This document shows positions 33,436 to 40,929 of a stretch of DNA of 64,000 nt, piece after piece. The translations under genes and the position numbers were made by a program. Origin of the DNA: Leifsonia sp052114085 (lineage in GTDB: Bacteria > Actinomycetota > Actinomycetes > Actinomycetales > Microbacteriaceae); the NCBI RefSeq assembly GCF_052114085.1, contig NZ_JBFREB010000001.1, positions 1,736,001 through 1,800,000 of the forward strand, written 5' to 3'. The notes beneath the pieces were generated by a model that had not been told where the DNA came from, did not search any database, and saw only the letters and a list, made by a program, of their open reading frames with translations. Every line of letters begins with the position of its first letter. Position 1 is the stretch's first letter.

Positions 33436-33628
33436 ACAGGAAACGGAGGGGGTCCGGCCTGCATCAGGCCGGGCCTCCTCCGTTTCCTGTGATGTCCGGG
33501 CGGGTCGACCCCCAGCTCCTCCGTTTCCCCCACGCGCGCGCAAACGGAGGAGAACGCTCAGCACACCCGACTCACCGCGGAATACGGAGGCGCTCCTTGC
33601 CCACCCGCGGCGGACTTCCTCCGTTTCC
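33436..33628. repeat. Family B intergenic repeat array, locus 1 (six copies)
   Basis: Copies of TCCTCCGTTTCC or its complement begin at 33439 (-), 33476 (+), 33517 (+), 33541 (-), 33581 (-, one mismatch) and 33617 (+). The first two form a 14-bp stem (33436-33449 with 33477-33490) enclosing an inner stem CCGGCCTG/CAGGCCGG, a strong terminator-like structure. The array fills the gap between convergent HdeD and S9 peptidase genes. Confidence 0.85.
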
Positions 33629-33636
33629 CTGCGGAG

Positions 33637-35631
33637 TCAGCGACGGTTGCTGCGGCTGGGCAGGTGGTCGGCGCACCAGTCCAGGATGATGTCGAATCGC
33701 TCCCGACGGTGACGTGGGCGCCCGCTGCGGCTCAGTTCGTGGTCCTCCCCCGGGAAGATCACCAGTTCCGTCTCGACCCCCCGGCGCTTCAGCGCGGTGT
33801 AGTACCGCTCCGCCTGGCCCAACGGGCAGCGCAAGTCAGCCGACGAGTGGAGAACGAGCGTCGGCGTCCGCACCTGGTCGACGACCGCCTGCGGGCTCTG
33901 CGACCGCATCAGTTCCGGATCTGTTCCCGTGTACTCGTCGCCGAAGAAACTACCGATGTCGCTGGTGCCGACGAACGCCTCCGGGTCCAGAAACCCGCGC
34001 TCCACGATCGCGGCCGCGAAACGGTGGTCGTGCGCGATCGTCCACGCGGTCAGGTAGCCCCCGTAGGAGCCTCCCATGATTCCGACCCGTTCTCCGTCGA
34101 GTCCGGGGACCTGCTCGATCGCGCCCTCGAGGAAGTCGAGGACATCGTCCAGATCGACGGTTCCCATCCGCTGACGGATGACGCGACCGTGCTGCTGCCC
34201 GTAGCCCGCCGAGCCGCGCGGATTCGACATGACGACCGCGTAGCCGGCTGCGGCGTACACCTGCGCCTCGTCGAACAACGCGCCGGTGTAGGCGGCGAAG
34301 GGGCCCCCGTGGATGTTGAGGAGCACTGGATGAGGTCCTTCGCCGTCCGGCGCGACCACCCAGCCATGAATCGGGTAGCCGTCGCGGCCGGTGACCGTCA
34401 GCTCGGTCGGCGCGAGGACGCCCTTCGCCCGCAGCGGTGCGGACAGGTCGGTCAGCCGGTGCAGACCCTCCCCATCGACCAGCGCGACATCGCCGGTGGT
34501 GCGGGCGTCGGCGAAGGTGACGACGATCGTGTCGCCTGCGACGCCGGCGCCACCGACGACGGTCTGGTCGTCGGTCAGGCGACGGCTCTCCCCCGCGGCG
34601 TTCACCTCGGTGAGCACCAGCGCCCCGCGGCTCCGGTCGTGCACCAGAACCGCGTCGTCGCGGTATGCCGTGATGACCGACTCGGTGAAGTCGACCGTCT
34701 CGGGATCGCTCAGTCGTCGCGGTGCATCACCGTCGACGTCGATGGCGAAGAGGGCCGTGTTGCGACCGACGAAGTCCCTGCCGCTCTCCCCCACGTCCTG
34801 TGCGGTGAAGAACAGGACGCCGTTGTTCGCGAATTGGGCGTCGACGACGCTGTACGAGCCGTGGGGCCCCGTCAGATCGCGGGCGTCTCCGCCCTCCACC
34901 GCAACACTGAACACGTTGGAGCGCAGGTCGACATCGCGGCTGGCGTGACGTGCCGAGACGAAGGCGATCCGCTTGCCGTCGGGTGAGAACGAGATCGAGC
35001 CGTCATCCCACGGCCCGTCCGTCAGCTGTCGGGGTTCTGCGACAGCCGCTCCCCCGTCCGTGGTGCCGTCGGGCAGCGGAACGGGAACGGGCGACGGCAC
35101 CGACCATACGTCGGGCGCCGCGACGACGAAGACATGCGCGCGCCGGTCGATCGTGTAGCCGAGTCCGTTCGCCTGATATTTCAGCGTGTCGATCCGGCGC
35201 GAAGGCTCCCCGTTCGGGTCGATGCCCTCGACCGTGCCGTAGCGTCCTTGCTCGGGTTCTCGGCTCACGAAGGCGAGCGTCCGGCCGTCGGGTGACCACG
35301 TGAATTCGGTCACGCCGAGCGTGCGGTCGGTCACTGCGACGGGCTCTCCCCCGGCTGCGTCGACGACGAACAGCTGCGGCGGACGCTTCGGCTCGGCTCG
35401 CAGGAAGGCGAGAAGACGGCCGTCCGGCGAGAACCGCGGGGCCGTGTCGCGGAACCCGCGCGTGAACAGCTTCGGGGCGGCGTGCCCGCTCAGCGGGATG
35501 GTCCACAGCTGACCGACGGTCGCGTCGGCGGAGAGAGACGGGTGCGTCACCGCGACGACGGCGCGACCGCCACCCGGATGGACCGTCGGCGTCGAGACGC
35601 CGACCAGCAGATCGAGGTCGGCGGCCCTCAC
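33637..35631 (-). CDS. S9 family (prolyl oligopeptidase-type) serine peptidase
   Basis: This 664-residue protein has an N-terminal beta-propeller (about residues 1-400, with repeated WSPDGRTLAFVS-type blades) and a C-terminal alpha/beta-hydrolase domain. The triad is Ser522 (GGSYGG), Asp599 (SSADL) and His631 (GEDH), all in the spacing of acylaminoacyl peptidases. There is no signal peptide, so it should act in the cytoplasm on small peptides. It follows the SDR gene in an ATGA overlap and converges with the HdeD gene. Confidence 0.93.
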   Translation of the reverse strand: MRAADLDLLVGVSTPTVHPGGGRAVVAVTHPSLSADATVGQLWTIPLSGHAAPKLFTRGFRDTAPRFSPDGRLLAFLRAEPKRPPQLFVVDAAGGEPVAVTDRTLGVTEFTWSPDGRTLAFVSREPEQGRYGTVEGIDPNGEPSRRIDTLKYQANGLGYTIDRRAHVFVVAAPDVWSVPSPVPVPLPDGTTDGGAAVAEPRQLTDGPWDDGSISFSPDGKRIAFVSARHASRDVDLRSNVFSVAVEGGDARDLTGPHGSYSVVDAQFANNGVLFFTAQDVGESGRDFVGRNTALFAIDVDGDAPRRLSDPETVDFTESVITAYRDDAVLVHDRSRGALVLTEVNAAGESRRLTDDQTVVGGAGVAGDTIVVTFADARTTGDVALVDGEGLHRLTDLSAPLRAKGVLAPTELTVTGRDGYPIHGWVVAPDGEGPHPVLLNIHGGPFAAYTGALFDEAQVYAAAGYAVVMSNPRGSAGYGQQHGRVIRQRMGTVDLDDVLDFLEGAIEQVPGLDGERVGIMGGSYGGYLTAWTIAHDHRFAAAIVERGFLDPEAFVGTSDIGSFFGDEYTGTDPELMRSQSPQAVVDQVRTPTLVLHSSADLRCPLGQAERYYTALKRRGVETELVIFPGEDHELSRSGRPRHRRERFDIILDWCADHLPSRSNRR

Positions 35632-36413
35632 TCGGTGATCTCGGATTCGACGACCGGGGTGAAACTCGACACGTCGCCCACGAGGCGCGTGTGATCGGCG
35701 GGGATCGGGTCGACCACCGCCGCGGCGACCTCGGCGGCGAACTCGCTCACGTTGTAGAGTCGGCCTGCGGCCTCCTTGCGCGCGTCGATCGCACCCGGGT
35801 TGAGACGGTTCAGAAGAGTGGCCGTGATCGTGCCCTCGATCATGTCGCCGGACACGACGACGAACTCGACGCCCTTCTCCTTCAGCGTCGGCAGGAGGGC
35901 CCGCAGGGCATCCTCGCCGGCTCGCTTGCTCAGGGCGACGGCCTCGTACTCGGGCATCGTCGGCGTGGTCTGGATGAAGTGGGCCTGGTGGCTCGTGACG
36001 AAGACCACACGGGAACCGGCTCCGAGCAGTGGGAGCGCCGCCGTCAGGACGTTCACCTGCGCGTCGCGGTTGAGCTGCATGGCGTAGTCCTCCGCCATAC
36101 CCGACTCCATGCCTCCCGAGGCGTTCAGCACCAGGATGTCGAGACCGCCCCAGGCATCGGCGACCGTCTGGAACATCCCGGCGACCGAGGCGGAGTCGGT
36201 CAGGTCGGCACCGACGGCGATGGCCGTTCCGCCCTTCTCGACGATGGAGTCGACGAGCTTGACCGCTCGCGCCTCCTTGTTGCGGTAGTTGATGACGACG
36301 CTCGCTCCTGCGTCGGCAAGGTACTGCGCGGTGTCGGCTCCGATGCCGCGCGACGAGCCGGTCACGAGGGCGCGTCTGCCCGTCAGCGAACCAGCGGAAA
36401 GGGGGTTGGCCAC
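35628..36413 (-). CDS. SDR family NAD(P)-dependent oxidoreductase
   Basis: This 261-residue short-chain dehydrogenase has the cofactor motif TGSSRGIG (18-25). The catalytic region differs from the classical pattern: VTSHQAHFIQTTPTMPEYEAVALSKRAGEDALRALLP (in part) has Ser and a Y-x3-x-x-SKRAG segment, so the Y-x3-K spacing is imperfect (YEAVALSK), and activity should be checked. Its stop overlaps the S9 peptidase start by 4 bp, so they share a transcript. The substrate is unknown. Confidence 0.87.
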   Translation of the reverse strand: MANPLSAGSLTGRRALVTGSSRGIGADTAQYLADAGASVVINYRNKEARAVKLVDSIVEKGGTAIAVGADLTDSASVAGMFQTVADAWGGLDILVLNASGGMESGMAEDYAMQLNRDAQVNVLTAALPLLGAGSRVVFVTSHQAHFIQTTPTMPEYEAVALSKRAGEDALRALLPTLKEKGVEFVVVSGDMIEGTITATLLNRLNPGAIDARKEAAGRLYNVSEFAAEVAAAVVDPIPADHTRLVGDVSSFTPVVESEITE

Positions 36414-36521
36414 GAAAACTCCTCGGCGTCGATGTCTAGCATCCTGAGACTACCAAGTGGGTCGGACGCGGCGTCGGCGGCGACTGTTATGGTCGTATCA
36501 AAGCAGTGAAAGGGGGACGTC

Positions 36522-37022
36522 ATGGACATCACGTCCTTCGCCTGGATCGTCTGGCTTGTCCTCATCCTCGTCTTCGTGATCATCGAGATGCTGTCGTTCG
36601 ACTTCGTTTTCCTGATGATCGCCATCGGGAGCCTCGGCGGCCTCCTCTCGGGCCTTTTCGGGGCGCCGTGGTGGCTCCAGATCCTCATTGCGGCCATCGT
36701 CTCCGTCCTTCTGATCTTCTTCATCCGGCCCCCGCTGCTGCACGCGCTCAAGCGCGGCGGCGACCCGGCCAAGAGCAACGTCGACCGGCTGATCGGGATG
36801 GGCGGCATCGTCGTCTCCACTGTCACGCGCAACGCGGGGCTGGTGAAGCTGCAGGCCGGGGAGACCTGGACAGCACGGCTCGCTGCCCCCGACTCCTCTC
36901 CGCCGGAATTGGTGCCGGGCGAACATGTAGTCGTCATCTCGATCGAGGGAGCCACCGCCGTCGTGGCGCCGGCGCCGGTCGCCACAGGAACCGACGGACT
37001 GACCGAGAGGATCGCCCCATGA
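36522..37022 (+). CDS. NfeD family protein
   Basis: This 166-residue protein has three hydrophobic segments (about residues 7-80) and a C-terminal OB-fold domain (about 85-160), the short NfeD1b form without the protease domain. NfeD proteins pair with SPFH/stomatin proteins in one operon, as here, where the stop overlaps the SPFH start. A GGGGGA ribosome-binding site precedes the ATG. The expected role is in membrane microdomain organisation. Confidence 0.9.
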   Translation: MDITSFAWIVWLVLILVFVIIEMLSFDFVFLMIAIGSLGGLLSGLFGAPWWLQILIAAIVSVLLIFFIRPPLLHALKRGGDPAKSNVDRLIGMGGIVVSTVTRNAGLVKLQAGETWTARLAAPDSSPPELVPGEHVVVISIEGATAVVAPAPVATGTDGLTERIAP

Positions 37023-37981
37023 ACGATGTCACCCAACTCGTTGTGACCATCGTCGTCAGCGTGGTCATTCTGATCGTCGCGATCTTCGTGCTGGTCACGT
37101 TGTTCCGCGCCATCCGGATCATTCCGCAGGCGCGGGCCGGCGTAGTCGAGCGGCTGGGCAAGTACCACAAGACGCTGCTGCCGGGCCTGAACGTGGTCGT
37201 GCCGTTCATCGACAAGGTGCGACCGCTGATCGACCTGCGCGAGCAGGTCGTGTCCTTCCCACCGCAGCCGGTGATCACCGAAGACAACCTGGTGGTCTCC
37301 ATCGACACCGTCGTGTACTTCCAGGTGACGGATGCGCGCGCAGCCACGTACGAGATCGCCAACTACCTGGGTGCTGTCGAGCAGTTGACCACCACGACTC
37401 TCCGCAACGTGGTCGGCGGCCTGAACCTCGAAGCCGCCCTGACCAGCCGAGACAACATCAACGGCCAGCTGCGGCTCGTCCTCGACGACGCGACCGGCAA
37501 GTGGGGCATTCGCGTCTCCCGGGTGGAGCTCAAGGCGATCGACCCGCCCGCGTCCATCCAGGACTCGATGGAGAAGCAGATGCGCGCCGAGCGGGATCGC
37601 CGCGCTGTCATCCTCACCGCCGAGGGAAACAAGCAGTCCGAGATCCTGAACGCGGAGGGCAGGCGGCAGGCCGCCATCCTCAGCGCCGAGGGAGACGCGA
37701 AGGCAGCGGTGCTCCGAGCCGAGGGTGAAGCGAAGGCGATCACCACGGTGTTCGAGGCCATCCACGAGGGCAACCCGGACAACCTGCTGCTCGCCTACCA
37801 GTACCTGCAGACTCTGCCGAAGCTGGCTGAGGGGCCGGCGAACAAGCTGTGGATCATCCCGAGCGAGTTGACCGAAGCACTGAAGGGCATCGGAACGGCA
37901 TTCGCTCCGGGAGGTGCGGCTGCTGTCGCTGCCGCCGGGCCGACTGCTCCGACACCGCCCGCACCTCCGACCACGACGTGA
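37019..37981 (+). CDS. SPFH/Band 7 membrane protein (QmcA-like)
   Basis: This 320-residue stomatin-like protein has an N-terminal membrane anchor (about 7-29), the SPFH domain (about 38-215; ARAGVVERLGKYHKTLLPGLNVVVPFIDKV in part) and a C-terminal coiled coil of alternating Ala/Glu (AEGDAKAAVLRAEGEAKAI). The tail is Pro/Ala/Thr-rich. It partners NfeD and overlaps both neighbours, so the three-gene unit nfeD-SPFH-GDPD is translated as one. Confidence 0.93.
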   Translation: MNDVTQLVVTIVVSVVILIVAIFVLVTLFRAIRIIPQARAGVVERLGKYHKTLLPGLNVVVPFIDKVRPLIDLREQVVSFPPQPVITEDNLVVSIDTVVYFQVTDARAATYEIANYLGAVEQLTTTTLRNVVGGLNLEAALTSRDNINGQLRLVLDDATGKWGIRVSRVELKAIDPPASIQDSMEKQMRAERDRRAVILTAEGNKQSEILNAEGRRQAAILSAEGDAKAAVLRAEGEAKAITTVFEAIHEGNPDNLLLAYQYLQTLPKLAEGPANKLWIIPSELTEALKGIGTAFAPGGAAAVAAAGPTAPTPPAPPTTT

Positions 37982-38727
37982 GCTTCCTCGACGGACGGCC
38001 GCCTCGCGTCATCGCGCATCGCGGCCTGGCCCTCGACGTGCCCGAGAACACCCTGCTGGCGTTCGCCCGCGCCTTGTCCGCGCGCGCGACGCACCTCGAG
38101 ACGGACATCCACGCCTCCGCGGACGGTGTCGCCGTCATCGCGCACGACCCGACACTGTCCCGAGTCGCCGGTCGCGAGGTGCCGATCGGTCAGCTGACCA
38201 TGTCGGAGCTTCGCCGCATCGAGCTGGGTCACGGTCAGGGATTCTGCACCCTGGCGGAGGCCCTCGACACGTTCCCGGATGCCCGGTTCAACATCGACGT
38301 GAAGGATGCGCAAGCCGCCGCGCCCGCCGTTGACGCCATCCGCGCCGCCCGAGCCGTCGACCGTGTGCTGATCACCAGCTTCGCGCCTGCGCGGCGTCGG
38401 GCCGTGACCGACGAGCTCCCGGGCGTCGCCACTTCCCCAGCCGTCTCCGAGTTCCTCCCGGTCCTCACCGGCGCGAAGCTGGGCCTCAGACCGCTGCTCA
38501 AACGCTCGCTCCGCGGCTTCGCCGCCGTCCAGATCCCCGAGCGCCGCGGCCCGCTGCAGCTGGTCACCCGGCGGACGGTCGAGCGCATCCATGCGGCCGG
38601 AGCCGAAGTGCACGTGTGGACCGTCAACGATCCGGGCGACATGGTGCGTCTCCTCGACCTCGGCGTCGACGGCATCGTCACGGACCGCTGCGATGTGCTG
38701 CGCCGGGTGGTCGACGCGCGTCATTGA
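37978..38727 (+). CDS. Glycerophosphodiester phosphodiesterase
   Basis: This 249-residue enzyme has the GDPD TIM-barrel motifs VIAHRGLALDVPENTLLAF (HRG at 14-16, ENT at 23-25) and ETDIHASADGVAVIAHDP (E-x-D and HDP). It hydrolyses glycerophosphodiesters to glycerol-3-phosphate and an alcohol. The GTG start overlaps the SPFH stop. There is no signal peptide, so it is a cytoplasmic form. Confidence 0.93.
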   Translation: MSFLDGRPPRVIAHRGLALDVPENTLLAFARALSARATHLETDIHASADGVAVIAHDPTLSRVAGREVPIGQLTMSELRRIELGHGQGFCTLAEALDTFPDARFNIDVKDAQAAAPAVDAIRAARAVDRVLITSFAPARRRAVTDELPGVATSPAVSEFLPVLTGAKLGLRPLLKRSLRGFAAVQIPERRGPLQLVTRRTVERIHAAGAEVHVWTVNDPGDMVRLLDLGVDGIVTDRCDVLRRVVDARH

Positions 38728-38859
38728 GGCACCCACAGACACCGGCTGGGGAACGGCGACTCTGAGAGGGCACTGGGAGAAACGCGCTCCCGGAAAGAGA
38801 ATCCCCAGCTTGACGGTTTATAACTGTGAGGATTCGCGCGCACTAGAGGAGACCACACA

Positions 38860-39231
38860 ATGGCAGATCGCAGCTTGCGCGGCATGAGACTCGGCGCCCA
38901 AAGCTTACAAAGCGAAGAAGGCGTCGTCTACTCTCCGCGCTCCCGTTACACATACCTATGCACCGTTTGCGGCCAGGAGTCCGAGGTCGTGTTCTCGGCC
39001 GAGGCCGACGCCCCCGACACGTGGGAGTGCAAGCACTGCGGGCACGAGGCTCGCCTGCTCGTGGATGACATCCCCGTCGAGGTCGACCACTCCGACGCGA
39101 AGGTCCCGCGCAGCCACTGGGACATGCTGCTCGAGCGCCGCACCCGCGCCGAGCTCGAGGAGCTCCTCGAGGAGCGCCTTCAGTACCTGCGGGCCCGTCG
39201 CGGCACCAGCGAGCGCAAGCACAGCGCCTGA
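38860..39231 (+). CDS. rbpA: RNA polymerase-binding protein RbpA
   Basis: This 123-residue protein is RbpA, an actinobacterial activator that binds RNA polymerase and the group I/II sigma factors. The core has two C-x2-C pairs (34/37 and 57/60), which may bind zinc, and the sigma-binding C-terminal domain VPRSHWDMLLERRTRAELEELL (in part) follows. GAGGAG precedes the ATG. A GGAAA (38792-38796) and GTT (38816-38818) pair 19 nt apart resembles a SigR/SigH-type promoter; rbpA is SigR-controlled in Streptomyces. That promoter call is weak. Confidence 0.97.
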   Translation: MADRSLRGMRLGAQSLQSEEGVVYSPRSRYTYLCTVCGQESEVVFSAEADAPDTWECKHCGHEARLLVDDIPVEVDHSDAKVPRSHWDMLLERRTRAELEELLEERLQYLRARRGTSERKHSA

Positions 39232-39245
39232 TTCGGGCGCACCCG

Positions 39246-39278
39246 AGGCCGTTCTCACCGTCGAGGTGAGGACGGCCT
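39246..39278. terminator. Bidirectional hairpin between rbpA and lnt
   Basis: AGGCCGTTCTCACC (39246-39259) pairs with GGTGAGGACGGCC (39265-39277) with one G-U wobble. It overlaps the lnt stop codon and follows the rbpA stop, so it can end both convergent transcripts. Confidence 0.65.
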
Positions 39279-40841
39279 TCTCATGTCCAGGGGCCGATGG
39301 ATGGTCGGCGCCGGGGAGCGACGCGCGGTGGAGGCGACCAGCAGCCCGAACAGGCCGAGACCCGCGAGCAGGAACTCGATCCCCCGGCTGAGCAGAGTCG
39401 CGGGCGTCGTTGTCGTCCCGAGCGGCACATCCGCGACCATGTGGCCCGGCTTGAACGGAGCGATCGAGCTGATGGTGCGGCCGTCCGGGCCCACGACCTG
39501 ACTGCTGCCGACCGTCGAGATGTTGACGAGCGCCCGCCCCGATTCGATCGCGCGAAGCCGCGCGATGGCCAGCTGCTGCTGGTTCTCGTCCGTCTCCCCG
39601 AAGTCGGCGTTGTTCGTCTGCGCGAGGATCACCTGCGCTCCCCCGCGCATCATGTCGGTCAGCAGCTGGTCGTCGACGATGTCGAAGCAGATGGAGATGC
39701 CGGCCCGCACACCGCCGATGTCGAAGACGTTGTCGCGCGTCCCCGGGGTGTAATCGCGCCCGATCAGGTCGATCAGATCCGGGGCGAACGGCCGCCAGAA
39801 GGCACGGTCGGGCACATACTCGCCGAATGGCACGGGATGCTTCTTGTCGTAGTAATCGACGGCGCCCTTCCCCGCCTCCCACTGCAAGGACGTGTTGAAC
39901 AGCTTGTCGTCGCGCTGGGTGATCGTTCCGATCACGAACGGCGCCCCGAATTTGCGGCTGAGCGCATCCAGGATCGCCGCGTTGTCCGGATCACGGGTCG
40001 GGTCGGGCAGTGCGGACCCTTCCGGCCACACCACCATGTCGACCTTCTTCGCGCCGGTGACCTGGGCCGACGGGATGCGCAGCGTCTCGGCGACCTGGCT
40101 CTCGAACACGGCTCCGGGAGGCGCATTGTCGAAGTAGCCCGCCGGCCCGTTGCCCTGTACCGCGGCGATGCGGGTCGTGCCGTCGGTCGTCGCCGGCCAG
40201 GCCGGGATTGCGAACACCAGCGCGACGGCGATGCCCGCGAGCAGCGCGCGCGCGTCGGTGCGGACGTCCAACGCGCCGGGCAGCTCGACCAGGAGGGCCA
40301 CCAGCCAGACCATGACGAAGCTCAGACCCGAGATCCCCAGCCAGGCCACCAGCGGCGCGAGCGGGCTGGTCGACTGCGACTCGGCGACCCGTCCCCACGA
40401 GAAGCCGCCGTACGGCCAGGTGCCGGTCACGAACTCGCGCAGCACCCACAAGCCGGCGACGATGACCGGGAGCAGCCCGAGCCGGCCGAGCGTGGTGGGA
40501 AACGCCCGCGGCACCCAGCGGTACGCGAGGGTGATCAGGATGCCACCCACACCCCAGAACAGGGACTCCAGGGTCGCAAGTGCGATCCACGGCACCGGGC
40601 CCAGGTAGAGCGCCGTCCAGGCGATGTGGACGAGGTAGAACGACTCCCCCGCGATGAAGCCGACCAGGAATGCCGAACCGGTGCTTCGGCCGCGCTGCGC
40701 GAGGAGCACCATGGCGATGCCGAGGAACGTGAGCGGCCACCAGTCCAGCGCCGGGAACCCGGCGTCGAGGACCGGCCCGGCGCCGACGGCCAGCACCACC
40801 GCGAGCCAGAGCGGAAGCGGGGCTCGCGGGACGATCTGCAC
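39255..40841 (-). CDS. lnt: Apolipoprotein N-acyltransferase
   Basis: This 528-residue membrane protein adds the third acyl chain to the N-terminal Cys of lipoproteins. Six N-terminal membrane segments are followed by a nitrilase-like domain with the triad Glu274 (WPEGS), Lys333 (YDKKHPVPFGEY) and Cys385 (SICFD), and a C-terminal membrane segment. The WPEGS and HPVPFGEYVP motifs match the enzyme family. Several lipoproteins in this window are possible substrates. Neighbours rbpA and helY are typical actinobacterial core genes. Confidence 0.95.
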   Translation of the reverse strand: MQIVPRAPLPLWLAVVLAVGAGPVLDAGFPALDWWPLTFLGIAMVLLAQRGRSTGSAFLVGFIAGESFYLVHIAWTALYLGPVPWIALATLESLFWGVGGILITLAYRWVPRAFPTTLGRLGLLPVIVAGLWVLREFVTGTWPYGGFSWGRVAESQSTSPLAPLVAWLGISGLSFVMVWLVALLVELPGALDVRTDARALLAGIAVALVFAIPAWPATTDGTTRIAAVQGNGPAGYFDNAPPGAVFESQVAETLRIPSAQVTGAKKVDMVVWPEGSALPDPTRDPDNAAILDALSRKFGAPFVIGTITQRDDKLFNTSLQWEAGKGAVDYYDKKHPVPFGEYVPDRAFWRPFAPDLIDLIGRDYTPGTRDNVFDIGGVRAGISICFDIVDDQLLTDMMRGGAQVILAQTNNADFGETDENQQQLAIARLRAIESGRALVNISTVGSSQVVGPDGRTISSIAPFKPGHMVADVPLGTTTTPATLLSRGIEFLLAGLGLFGLLVASTARRSPAPTIHRPLDMRRPSSPRR

Positions 40842-40890
40842 GAGTGAAGAGCCTATGTCATCCAGCCCGGTGAAACCTGCCGCTCAGGCC

Positions 40891-40929
40891 GCCGACTCAC
40901 GCCGCCGACTCACGCCGCCGACTCACGCC
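40891..40929. repeat. Three tandem 13-bp repeats spanning the helY stop
   Basis: GCCGACTCACGCC occurs three times without gaps (40891-40903, 40904-40916, 40917-40929). The last copy covers the helY stop codon. A slippage duplication is the simplest explanation. Confidence 0.9.

Noticed and set aside
36522..37981. A flotillin-type raft operon
   Set aside because: The SPFH protein lacks the long flotillin C-terminal domain and is of stomatin/QmcA length.
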